From assembly GCF_002929305.1 (NCBI RefSeq), contig NZ_PJIO01000002.1:434001-498000 (forward strand): a DNA stretch of 64,000 bases, in the 5' to 3' direction. The translations under genes and the position numbers were made by a program. The notes under the pieces are model-generated. The model did not search any database, was not told where the DNA came from, and saw only the letters and a program-made list of their open reading frames with translations. Position 1 is the first letter of the stretch; each line of letters begins with the position of its first letter. This stretch comes from Arthrobacter sp. GMC3 (GTDB lineage Bacteria > Actinomycetota > Actinomycetes > Actinomycetales > Micrococcaceae). Below, in pieces: positions 25,308 to 32,989 of this stretch.

Positions 25308-26927
25308 ATGGCAGTTTCAACAAATGCGCGTCGCTGGATAGGGCTGATCGCCGTCGCCCTTGGCGTGGCACTCATCGTGGTCGACACCACGATCGTAAAC
25401 GTGATCACCCCATCGGTGATCGATGACTTGGGCATCAATTCAAGTCAGGCACAGTGGATTCAGGAGTCATATGCGATCGTCTTCGCGGCTCTCCTGCTAG
25501 TCTCCGGCCGAATAGCCGATCTTCGCGGTGCCCGAGCCGTGTTCATCGCCGGTGTTGTCATCTTCGGCTTGACCAGCCTCCTGGCCGGGCTGGCTCCCAA
25601 CGGCGAAATTCTGATTCTCGCCCGCTTCCTGCAAGGCATCGGTGCGGCCGCGATTCTGCCGACGTCATTGGCCTTGCTGAACACCATGTTCACGGGGCCC
25701 GCCCGAGGCCAGGCATTTGCCGTTTGGGGTTCCACCATTGGCGCGGCCACCGCGCTTGGCCCGGTGCTGGGCGGCTGGCTCTCGGAACACGCGTCGTGGC
25801 GGTGGGCGTTTGGTATCAACATCCCGCTCGTCATCATCATCTTGGTTATCGCCGTCGTTTTCTTGCCCCAGTCTCAGCGTTCGCAAGGCCGCGTGGACGG
25901 CATGAGCGCCGTCCTTTCCATCTTCGGGCTGGGCCTGCTGGCGTTCGGCCTGGTCGAGGGGCGCGTTTACGGCTGGGTGACGAGCAAGAAACCATTCTCG
26001 CTGTTTGGTGGTACCTGGGATTCCGGGCTTTCGCCAGCGTTCGTCGCTCTAATGCTTTCAGTGGTGCTCTTGGCAGTATTTATCGGGCGTCAGGTGGTGA
26101 TCAGCCGCGGGAACAGCAAACACCAGCCACTCATGGACGTGAAGCTGTTCTCGATCTCTTCGTTCCGCAACGGAAACATCGCAACACTGATCATCGGGCT
26201 TGGCGAATTTGGCATCATCGCCGTACTGCCGCTCTGGTTGCAGTTCACGCTCAACTACAGCCCATTGGAAGCGGGGGCAACTCTTGTCCCCATCGCCATT
26301 GGTAGCTTCGTTGCCAGCGGCATCAGCTTCCCGCTGTCCGAGCGCGTCTCCCCGCTGGTGCTGGTGCGCATCGGCCTGATCCTTGAAGTCGTCGGGCTCG
26401 CTGGGCTCGGCCTCGTCGCGGCCTTGACCGACGCGAACTGGTGGTTCATCGCCCTGGTCCTGTTCTTCTACGGTATCGGCGTCGGATTTGCCACCTCGCA
26501 GGTCACCAACGTGGTCTTGGCGGATGTTCCAGAAGAAGATGGCGGTCAGAGCTCGGGTATCCAGAGCACCTTCCGCCAGCTGGGCTCTGCACTCGGTATC
26601 GCCGCGCTAACTACAGTGTTCTTCTCCTCCATGGGAAGTACCCTGCATGGCAAGCTGACCGACGCCGGCCTCTCCGGTGCTGATGCGAGCAAACTCAGCA
26701 GCGCGGTCACCGACAGTGCCGGAGCCGCCATCGGATCCTTCGCATCACACCCGGAAACGGCCTACGTGGCCGACGCCGCCAGGGAAGCAATGACCCACGC
26801 GATCGCAATTGGCTCCTACCTTGCGGCCGGCTTCCTCGTCATCGGGGTAATCGCCACCTTGCTCATTCCGAGCAAGCCGAACGCCCAGGAGCAGCTCGAG
26901 AAGCCAGTCACCGTGGGGGGCGAATGA
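25308..26927 (+). CDS. MFS drug exporter, DHA2 (14-TM) type
   Basis: This 539-residue carrier has 14 predicted membrane segments, the size and layout of EmrB/QacA-like proton-coupled exporters. Motif C-like and D1 features are present: LIVVDTTIVNVITPSVIDDL in TM1, LVSGRIADLRGAR after TM2, and WGSTIGAATALGPVLGGWL in TM5. The divergent MarR gene is its probable repressor. The substrate cannot be deduced. Confidence 0.93.
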   Translation: MAVSTNARRWIGLIAVALGVALIVVDTTIVNVITPSVIDDLGINSSQAQWIQESYAIVFAALLLVSGRIADLRGARAVFIAGVVIFGLTSLLAGLAPNGEILILARFLQGIGAAAILPTSLALLNTMFTGPARGQAFAVWGSTIGAATALGPVLGGWLSEHASWRWAFGINIPLVIIILVIAVVFLPQSQRSQGRVDGMSAVLSIFGLGLLAFGLVEGRVYGWVTSKKPFSLFGGTWDSGLSPAFVALMLSVVLLAVFIGRQVVISRGNSKHQPLMDVKLFSISSFRNGNIATLIIGLGEFGIIAVLPLWLQFTLNYSPLEAGATLVPIAIGSFVASGISFPLSERVSPLVLVRIGLILEVVGLAGLGLVAALTDANWWFIALVLFFYGIGVGFATSQVTNVVLADVPEEDGGQSSGIQSTFRQLGSALGIAALTTVFFSSMGSTLHGKLTDAGLSGADASKLSSAVTDSAGAAIGSFASHPETAYVADAAREAMTHAIAIGSYLAAGFLVIGVIATLLIPSKPNAQEQLEKPVTVGGE

Positions 26928-26997
26928 GCTGTTGCCAACGAACGCCGTAGGCCGGGGTAGCAAGGGGCAAAGCTGATGCCGGATTCAATGGTGGTTC

Positions 26998-27085
26998 CCG
27001 CGACGACGGCGTCAATCCGCTAGGGCGGCGTCAACCCGCGACGACGGCGTAACTTGTCAGGCGTTTCGCGAGTTGGCGCCGTCCT
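26998..27085. repeat. Intergenic GC-rich imperfect repeats
   Basis: The 210-base gap between the exporter and the convergent SUMF1-like gene holds two copies of CGCGACGACGGCGT (around 26999 and 27037) and an imperfect hairpin made by ACGACGGCGTAACT and AGTTGGCGCCGTC. It probably ends transcription of the exporter. Similar strings occur at 24559-24616 and 46730-46759. Confidence 0.45.
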
Positions 27086-27137
27086 GGGCGCAGAGCGTGC
27101 GAGGAACCGCCGTCGTCAGCGCAGCCGAACGCGTCGC

Positions 27138-27938
27138 CTAGTCGCGGTCCGTGAGGAGGCTGCGCAAGGGCGTCCATCCGATGGGGCGCGGGCCGCGAAT
27201 ATCGGCCCGCACCCGGTCGGCTTCCGCCGACCAGCCCTGGGCGGCGCGGGTGCCGGCGTCACCCGCGGCACCGCGAGCCACCCGAAAGCCCACGTCTTCA
27301 AGGACAGCGTCGGGCGCGCTGCCCCGGCGCACCGAGGCGCGGGCGCTCCACTGCGGATCGGCCCAGCCGCCCCCGCGAAGGCTCCTGTAGTCCCCGTAGC
27401 GGGCCGTATCCGCATAGTCCCAGCACCATTCCCACACGTTGCCGATCGTGTCGAAAAGGCCAAAATTGTTGGGTGCCTTGAGTGCCACCTCCTGGGCGCC
27501 GTCCACCTGATCGGCGGCTGTCCAGGCGATCTCGGCCAGTGCACCATACGTGGGGGAGAGGCTCCCCGCGCGGGCGGCCCACTCCCATTCCGCCTCCGTG
27601 GGAAGCCGGTAGCCGTCCGCCGCGACATCCCAGTCGACGTCGCGGCCGTCAATCTGGTAGGCAAGCTTCAGCCCGGCACACGATGATGCCGTGTTGCACC
27701 ACCGCACTGCATCGAACCACGTGACAGGGTGAGCAGGCGCCCTGGAGGGCGTTTGCGCGCTGCCCAAAACGGCATGCCACACTTTTTCGGTGACGGGCGT
27801 CCGGCCTAGCTCGAACGGTCGCAGAAGCACGCTGCGGGTTGTTCCCTCGCGTGCATCACGCACCTCTTGGGTTCCGGCGGCAATGTGCACCAGCCCAAGA
27901 TTGTCCGGAACTAGAGAGCCGGCGACATTTTTAGCCAT
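27138..27938 (-). CDS. SUMF1/FGE-fold protein without catalytic cysteines
   Basis: The 266-residue product has the formylglycine-generating-enzyme fold signatures: PVTWFDAVRWCN, YRLPTEAEWEWAARAG, the GNVWEWCWDYA block and C-terminal RGGGW ... GFRVARG. True FGE enzymes carry two copper-binding cysteines between RGGSW and GFR; here that stretch (WADPQWSARASVRRG) has none, and no sulfatase gene is nearby. It is therefore more likely a related SUMF1-fold protein with another activity or a purely structural role. Confidence 0.85.
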   Translation of the reverse strand: MAKNVAGSLVPDNLGLVHIAAGTQEVRDAREGTTRSVLLRPFELGRTPVTEKVWHAVLGSAQTPSRAPAHPVTWFDAVRWCNTASSCAGLKLAYQIDGRDVDWDVAADGYRLPTEAEWEWAARAGSLSPTYGALAEIAWTAADQVDGAQEVALKAPNNFGLFDTIGNVWEWCWDYADTARYGDYRSLRGGGWADPQWSARASVRRGSAPDAVLEDVGFRVARGAAGDAGTRAAQGWSAEADRVRADIRGPRPIGWTPLRSLLTDRD

Positions 27939-27968
27939 GTCACCTAGTGTTCCCTAGCGTGCTGGTTT

Positions 27969-28706
27969 TTAGTACCAGCCGACGGCGTTCGAGTGTCCCC
28001 ACGCGCCACAGGGCGTGCCGTAGCGGCCCTCAATGTAGGTCAATCCCCACGTGATTTGAGTCTGGGCGTTGGTGGACCAGTCCGAGCCAACGCTTTCCAT
28101 CTTGTTGGCCGGCAATGATTGGGCAATTCCGTAGGCCCCGCTCGAGGGGTTTTCTGCGGACGTGAGCCAGCTGGATTCGCGTTCCCACAGCTGCGTCAGG
28201 CAGCTCATCTGATCCGCGCCCCAGCCGTGGGCGGCTAAGGCCGTCGCGGCGAAGGCCTTAGCAGCGGCTGGGTCGTCCACCGGGGCTGCGGGGGTCGGGG
28301 CCGGCGCAGCCGTTGGGACCGGGGTTACTGCGTCGGCTTCGCTCTTCACCGTGGGGGCGGTGGTGGATGCCGTGCTGGAACCGACCTGGATTTTTGAAAA
28401 GGCAATCGTCGCATCGGAGGGTGCGGATATTGCTGCCGGAACCTCGGTCTTGGATGCCAGTACCGAGGTCAAACTCGCAGCTGCGAAGTCGCCTGGGGCA
28501 TTGTGGGCAGCGGCCTGGGCTAAGCCCCCGCTAGCCAGTAGTGCTCCTGCGATGGCCACCACAGCCATACGTTTTGCCGGGCCCCCTGGGCGGGACATGC
28601 TGTGGGATCCCGTGGTGCTGGGCGCCCCGGTGCTTCGGACTTCTCGGCGGGAAATTTTGCGGACAGAATCGGCGCGGCGGCGGCCACGCGAAGGCGTTGC
28701 GGACAT
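27969..28706 (-). CDS. Secreted lytic transglycosylase (SLT-like)
   Basis: The 245-residue product has a basic N-terminus, a signal helix (KRMAVVAIAGALLASGGLAQA, about residues 46-65), a Pro/Thr/Ala-rich linker and a C-terminal SLT-like domain of about 80 residues. The catalytic Glu is in WERESSW, followed by NPSSGAYGIAQSLPANKM and a C-terminal GHSNAVGWY, typical of actinobacterial wall-hydrolase domains. A c-di-AMP riboswitch lies immediately upstream. The start may instead be the ATG at 28598, which would give a shorter, more usual signal peptide and a 118-base leader after the aptamer. Confidence 0.85.
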   Translation of the reverse strand: MSATPSRGRRRADSVRKISRREVRSTGAPSTTGSHSMSRPGGPAKRMAVVAIAGALLASGGLAQAAAHNAPGDFAAASLTSVLASKTEVPAAISAPSDATIAFSKIQVGSSTASTTAPTVKSEADAVTPVPTAAPAPTPAAPVDDPAAAKAFAATALAAHGWGADQMSCLTQLWERESSWLTSAENPSSGAYGIAQSLPANKMESVGSDWSTNAQTQITWGLTYIEGRYGTPCGAWGHSNAVGWY

Positions 28707-28716
28707 AAAGATAGAG

Positions 28717-28903
28717 CCTCTCTACGCCTGCGAGGTGAGCTGTCGGGAACGGATTAGAGCATCCGGCCAGGCCCAAGCAGAATCTGCTTCAAGCCGTGGC
28801 TTAACCCCAAGGACTTCCAAGGTGGAGGCCCGCAATGATTGGGTCCCCCGTCTCTGCCGTCAGTGTGATGAGGAAAATGGGCGGCGGCAGAGCTCGGCGA
28901 ACC
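28717..28903 (-). ncRNA. c-di-AMP riboswitch (ydaO-yuaA leader)
   Basis: Read on the minus strand, this region contains the conserved blocks of the ydaO class in order: GGTTCGCCG, GGCAGAGACGGGGGACCCAA, GGGGTTAA, and near the 3' end CCGACAGCTCACCTCGCAGG followed by CGTAGAGAGG. These are long identical matches to the class consensus at the right spacing. Riboswitches of this class bind c-di-AMP and usually control wall hydrolases and resuscitation factors in actinobacteria; the next gene is a lytic transglycosylase. The aptamer end lies 10 bases before the first possible ATG. Confidence 0.9.
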
Positions 28904-29016
28904 GTCCATTTGCGCCATGGAACCGATGGTGTTTCGGCAGGCGCTTCTTAAGACAGTACGCAAACAACCCGCGTATGTCACATTTTGGTAACGGAGATAA
29001 CAGAAGGGATATTTAC

Positions 29017-29029
29017 TTAGCAATGCTAA
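29017..29029. promoter_or_regulatory. Palindromic MarR-type operator
   Basis: TTAGCA-A-TGCTAA is a perfect 13-base palindrome 54 bases upstream of the MarR gene, with a further half-like CTAGGCTAAG at 29034-29043. It is in the only gap before the MarR-MFS operon, so autoregulation is the simplest reading. Confidence 0.6.
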
Positions 29030-29082
29030 TGACCTAGGCTAAGGAATACGAGATACGAAACTCTTTCAGTGGACAGATACAG

Positions 29083-29595
29083 ATGATGACTCAAATTTCA
29101 GCGGAAAATACGACGACGAAACCAGCTCCCGCCGCAGCTCAAGGCACGCTGGGGGAAGCAAAGCGGCAACCACGCGGAGTGGGCGCAGGAGTCCTTGCCG
29201 CCGAATTGCGAGTAGCAGTCATGCGCACCTCCCGCCGGTTGCGGGCTGAAGGCGCGTCCCGGGAAATTAGCCCAGGACAATACTCGGTCCTCGTGGGTGT
29301 CCTCAACGGCCCCCTGACCTCCGGCCAGCTCGCAGACCGGGAACAAATCCAAGCCCCCTCCATGACCCGAATTGTCAACGGGCTTGCCGCCGCCGGCTTC
29401 GTGACACGCGAGGCCAATCCGCAGGACAGGCGGCAGGTGCTGGTTCAAATTACGGCAGCCGGAACCGAGGCGCTTCAGCGCGCCCGCACCAGGCGGACGG
29501 AGTGGTTGGCTAAGCGGGTATCCGCCCTGACAACCGAACAACGGGCCACACTCCACCAAGCCGCTCTGATCCTGACGGAGATGAGCAGCTCATGA
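29083..29595 (+). CDS. MarR family transcriptional regulator
   Basis: The 170-residue protein has a 40-residue polar N-terminal extension and then a MarR winged helix: SPGQYSVLVGVLNGP, LADREQIQAPSMTRIVNGLAAAG (recognition helix) and the wing REANPQDRRQVLVQIT. Its stop overlaps the MFS gene by ATGA, so regulator and carrier are co-transcribed. Two adjacent ATG codons (29083 and 29086) are possible starts. Confidence 0.9.
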   Translation: MMTQISAENTTTKPAPAAAQGTLGEAKRQPRGVGAGVLAAELRVAVMRTSRRLRAEGASREISPGQYSVLVGVLNGPLTSGQLADREQIQAPSMTRIVNGLAAAGFVTREANPQDRRQVLVQITAAGTEALQRARTRRTEWLAKRVSALTTEQRATLHQAALILTEMSSS

Positions 29596-30857
29596 ATTCC
29601 ATGTTCCGCGCCCTGAAGGTATTCAACTACCGGCTCTGGGTGACCGGGGCATTGGTTTCCAACATCGGCACCTGGATGCAGCGTGTGGCCCAAGACTGGC
29701 TGGTCCTGACAATCCTGACCAACCATTCCGGAACTGCCGCCGGCATCACCACTGGGCTGCAATTTTTGCCCATAGTTTTCCTTGGCCCCTTTGCTGGCCT
29801 GCTGGGGGACAGGGTTAATAAGAGAAAACTATTGCTGCTTACCCAGACCGCCATGGGACTCTGCGCACTCGTCCTGGGCCTGCTGGTCGTCACCCATACG
29901 GTGGAACTGTGGCACGTATATGTGCTGGCGTTTCTGCTTGGAGTCGCCAGCGCCTTCGATGCCCCGTCGCGTCAGGCGTTTGTCTCAGAAGTCGTCGGCA
30001 AGGAAGACGTGCCCAACGCCGTCGCTCTTAACAGCGCCTCCTTCAATCTGGCCCGCCTGGCAGGCCCCGGGGTTGCAGGCCTGGTCATCGCCTTCTTTGG
30101 CACAGGCCCGGCCTTTCTTATCAATGCGGCAAGCTTTCTGGCCGTGATTATTTCCCTGTGGCGCATGCGCGTTTCCGAGCTGCAGCCCACGGTGCAGGTA
30201 CCGCGGGCCAAGGGGCAGATTCGGGAAGGGTTTAGCTACATCCGCGAACGGCCGGATCTGATGATGATCATGTTCCTGGTGTTCATGGTGGGCACCTTCG
30301 GGATGAACTTCCAGATCACCAACGCCCTGATGGCCACCACAGTATTTCATCTGGGCCCCGGAGAGTATGGGCTTTTGGGCTCCATTATGGCCGTCGGCAC
30401 GCTGGCAGCAGCTCTGATGGCGGCGCGGCGCAAAAACATGCGCATGGTTTACATAGTGGGAGGAGCGTTCTTATTCGGCGTCACCGTTGCGATTGCCGCC
30501 TTCATGCCCAGCTATGCCCTCTACGCCCTTGCCCTGATTCCCGTGGGAGTGGCATCAATGACGTTCCTGAACGCCTGCAACACCACCGTCCAGCTGACCA
30601 CCGACTCGGCCATGCGTGGACGTGTCCTGGCTGTCTACATGGTGGTCCTGCAGGGTGGAACACCCGTGGGCGCCCCACTGGTCGGGTGGATTGCCACCGA
30701 GTTTGGGGCCCGCTGGTCGTTGGGAATCGGCGCCGTGGTGGCGGTGGCCTGTGCCGTGATAGCCCTCGTCATGATGAATCGACGCAACCATGTGCGCTTC
30801 AGGGATCAGGTCCACGGCATCCGGCCTCTGACCTTTGCCCGCGTGATGCACCGGTAA
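29592..30857 (+). CDS. MFS transporter, EntS/TMS-type 12-TM
   Basis: The 421-residue carrier has 12 predicted membrane segments and begins MNSMFRALKVFNYRLWVTGA, as in the large actinobacterial family related to enterobactin exporter EntS. It also has GDRVNKRKLL in loop 2-3 and AFDAPSRQAFVSEVVG after TM4. It is coupled to the preceding MarR gene. Export of a small molecule is likely; the substrate is not evident. Confidence 0.9.
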   Translation: MNSMFRALKVFNYRLWVTGALVSNIGTWMQRVAQDWLVLTILTNHSGTAAGITTGLQFLPIVFLGPFAGLLGDRVNKRKLLLLTQTAMGLCALVLGLLVVTHTVELWHVYVLAFLLGVASAFDAPSRQAFVSEVVGKEDVPNAVALNSASFNLARLAGPGVAGLVIAFFGTGPAFLINAASFLAVIISLWRMRVSELQPTVQVPRAKGQIREGFSYIRERPDLMMIMFLVFMVGTFGMNFQITNALMATTVFHLGPGEYGLLGSIMAVGTLAAALMAARRKNMRMVYIVGGAFLFGVTVAIAAFMPSYALYALALIPVGVASMTFLNACNTTVQLTTDSAMRGRVLAVYMVVLQGGTPVGAPLVGWIATEFGARWSLGIGAVVAVACAVIALVMMNRRNHVRFRDQVHGIRPLTFARVMHR

Positions 30858-31410
30858 GCCACGCGGGAACCTAAATGTGAGTTAACTTTTGTTTACGTAC
30901 CGTAAAAGTCTGGAAGTAAACTGAACGCCGCAGATCGCTTGCAAGGGGCATCATAGACGTGCATATTTTCTGATTGAAGATATTTATCCAAAACCGCCAT
31001 GTCATAGAATTTATGGCGCGCGATTCGCCAAATATGCTCAATAAGTTTGACACAAAGCGTCATTTGTGGTGCAACTGAGATCAAAGATACATTGTGGCAT
31101 TCGTCACAAATTGATATTAGATCTCAAATAATGGACGTTTTGCCCCTTTGTTACTTGCAAGATCCGATTGTTACGTAGGACACTGGCTAGTGTGAACACC
31201 CATTCAGTGAATTCTGCAGCCGCAGCAACTGTCCTTGTCCAGACATCCGGACGGATCTTGCGGCCATGTCGAATGCAGGCCTAGCCCGACCATTTATTTT
31301 TAGGCATTTTCGGCCCCTGGCCAGCCCGATTTTGGGCATTTAGTTCTGGTTCCCGGAACACGAGGAAAGCATTCGCGCCGTAGTATGCGGCCATACTCTT
31401 AGGTAGTTCA
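30858..31410. other. AT-richer intergenic region with inverted repeats
   Basis: This 553-base gap is visibly richer in A and T than its surroundings. It holds TTTACG-TAC-CGTAAA (30892-30906), CACAAA-GCGTCA-TTTGTG (31051-31068), a weaker TTGTG/CACAA pair (31092-31109) and ACACT-GGCT-AGTGT (31180-31193). Short open frames here lack a start signal or family resemblance. It looks like the control region of the winged-helix gene at 31411, possibly with a terminator for the MFS gene at its left end. Confidence 0.5.
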
Positions 31411-32262
31411 ATGTCTGTAGCATCCGGATACGTCCACATCTCTGTTCGCAATGCCGCCAAGGCGGGATCCCGCAACGGCTCGCAAAACCCCCTCAACCGC
31501 GGCCTGCACCAAGATCTGTCACCCTACGGAAACCCGCTGGCATACCGTCGCGAGCCAGATGCGAGCACTTCCCGTTTTCGGGCGATTCCCGCCAATGACG
31601 CCCAACCCATGACGGCGCCCACTCCCGTCATTGCGGGGAGCGAGAAGTTGCGTGGCGTTTCGACCGACAACGTCGCCCGCGGCTTCGTTCTCTACGTCGG
31701 CGTGGATGAGGACACCGCGGCCGCGGCAGGAACGTCGCTGGCCAAGCTGGCCCAAGACATCAGGGCCTACGCCCAAACGCTGGTGCCCCAGGCCCAAAGC
31801 TACGCGGCGGTGGCCATTGCCCCCTCGGACGCCGTGGGGTCGGCACTGGACGTGGTTCGCTCAACCTTTGGCGATCCCACAGTGCTCAACCGCCAGCGCC
31901 AGGAAGCCTCCCGCATTCCCGCAGTCACCGAACAGCGGCCATCAGGGGTCCTGATTGATTTGGCACGCCGCGAGGTCCACCTCGACGGCGAAACCCTGAA
32001 CCTGACGTTCAAGGAATTTGAACTCCTGAACTACCTGGTTGAAAACGGGACCCGCACCGTGGGCCGCGACGAACTCCTTGAAGGATTGTGGAGCAACGCT
32101 GACGAGGTGCCCAACGAGCGCACCATCGACGTTCACATCCGCCGCCTGCGCTCCAAACTGGGACGCCTGGCCAACACCGTGCGAACGGTCCGCGGTGAAG
32201 GCTACCGCTTCTACGAACACCCCGAAGTAGTTGTCTGGGCCGCGCCGGAATACTCGATCTAG
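31411..32262 (+). CDS. Winged-helix (OmpR-type output) regulator lacking a receiver
   Basis: The 283-residue protein ends in a Trans_reg_C winged helix (about residues 170-268: DLARREVHLDGETLNLTFKE, DVHIRRLRSKLG, VRTVRGEGYRFYEHP). The first 160 residues are not a receiver domain: there is no acidic pocket or phosphorylatable Asp motif. Instead there is a polar extension and a small mixed domain (GFVLYVGVDEDTAAAAGTSL ... YAAVAIAPSDAVG). The activating signal is therefore unknown. It is preceded by a long repeat-rich regulatory region. Confidence 0.82.
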   Translation: MSVASGYVHISVRNAAKAGSRNGSQNPLNRGLHQDLSPYGNPLAYRREPDASTSRFRAIPANDAQPMTAPTPVIAGSEKLRGVSTDNVARGFVLYVGVDEDTAAAAGTSLAKLAQDIRAYAQTLVPQAQSYAAVAIAPSDAVGSALDVVRSTFGDPTVLNRQRQEASRIPAVTEQRPSGVLIDLARREVHLDGETLNLTFKEFELLNYLVENGTRTVGRDELLEGLWSNADEVPNERTIDVHIRRLRSKLGRLANTVRTVRGEGYRFYEHPEVVVWAAPEYSI

Positions 32263-32297
32263 TCCCCACGCCCTCCCACGCTGGGCGAGTTCCGCGG

Positions 32298-32353
32298 CGA
32301 CCCGTGAGCTTTGGCGGCTTAGAGCCGTCTAAGTCGCCACATCTCACGGGTCG
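32298..32353 (+). terminator. Long stem-loop after the winged-helix gene
   Basis: CGACCCGTGAG (32298-32308) pairs with CTCACGGGTCG (32343-32353), and inside this CGGCTTAGA pairs with TCTAAGTCG apart from one G-T position. It probably terminates the winged-helix gene; no T tract follows. Confidence 0.6.
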
Positions 32354-32432
32354 TGGAGCGTGTCCGGCCCCCGGGCACCCAGGGTGAGTGGTTCGGCGTC
32401 GTACTGGCCCAAACACTCACTAAACTGTGAGG

Positions 32433-32954
32433 ATGAGCGAACACCACATCAAGCGCCTGATCCTGATGCGCCATTCCAAGGCCGCATTCCCGCTGGGCGT
32501 CGAGGATCACGAGAGGCCCCTGGCGCAACGCGGGCATGATGAGGCGCCGCTGGCTGGCAAATGGTTGGTTGAGAACAGCATTGTGCCGGACTTTATCCTG
32601 TGTTCCTCGGCCCTGCGCACTCGCCAAACCTGCACTTGGGTGTGCCAGCAGCTGGGGGAGAAGGCGCCCACCCCAAAGCTTGAAGACGAGCTGTACGCCG
32701 CCGGCCCCGCCCGGATCCTGTCCGTGATCAACCACGTGCCGGAAACCGTCACCACGCTCATGGTGATCAGCCACATGCCGGGCATCCAGGAGGTGGCTCT
32801 GCGACTGGCCAGCAGGGATTCAGACCAGGACGCCTACATGAACCTCGCCTCCGGGTACCCCACCAGTGCCTTCACCGTCCTGGAACACACCGGCGACTGG
32901 GCCACCCTGGACGGCCAGGACGCCCGCGTCACCCACTTTGTGGTCCCGCGCTAG
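32433..32954 (+). CDS. SixA-like histidine phosphatase
   Basis: The 173-residue product has the histidine phosphatase signature LILMRHSKA (catalytic His, about residue 14), followed by ERPLAQRGHDEA and the second catalytic region TLMVISHMPGIQ. Its small size matches the SixA branch, which dephosphorylates phosphohistidine proteins; the target here is unknown. An ATG two codons upstream is an alternative start. It stands alone between the winged-helix gene and the convergent YhgE gene. Confidence 0.88.
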   Translation: MSEHHIKRLILMRHSKAAFPLGVEDHERPLAQRGHDEAPLAGKWLVENSIVPDFILCSSALRTRQTCTWVCQQLGEKAPTPKLEDELYAAGPARILSVINHVPETVTTLMVISHMPGIQEVALRLASRDSDQDAYMNLASGYPTSAFTVLEHTGDWATLDGQDARVTHFVVPR

Positions 32955-32989
32955 CACGCCCCCCACAGCGGGCGTGATGCACCAGAGGA

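Noticed and set aside
30893..31084. Minus-strand 63-codon open frame in the AT-richer gap
   Set aside because: It has no ribosome site or recognisable domain and overlaps inverted repeats; kept as non-coding.
31281..31496. Minus-strand 71-codon open frame
   Set aside because: It overlaps the start of the winged-helix gene on the other strand and has no supporting features.
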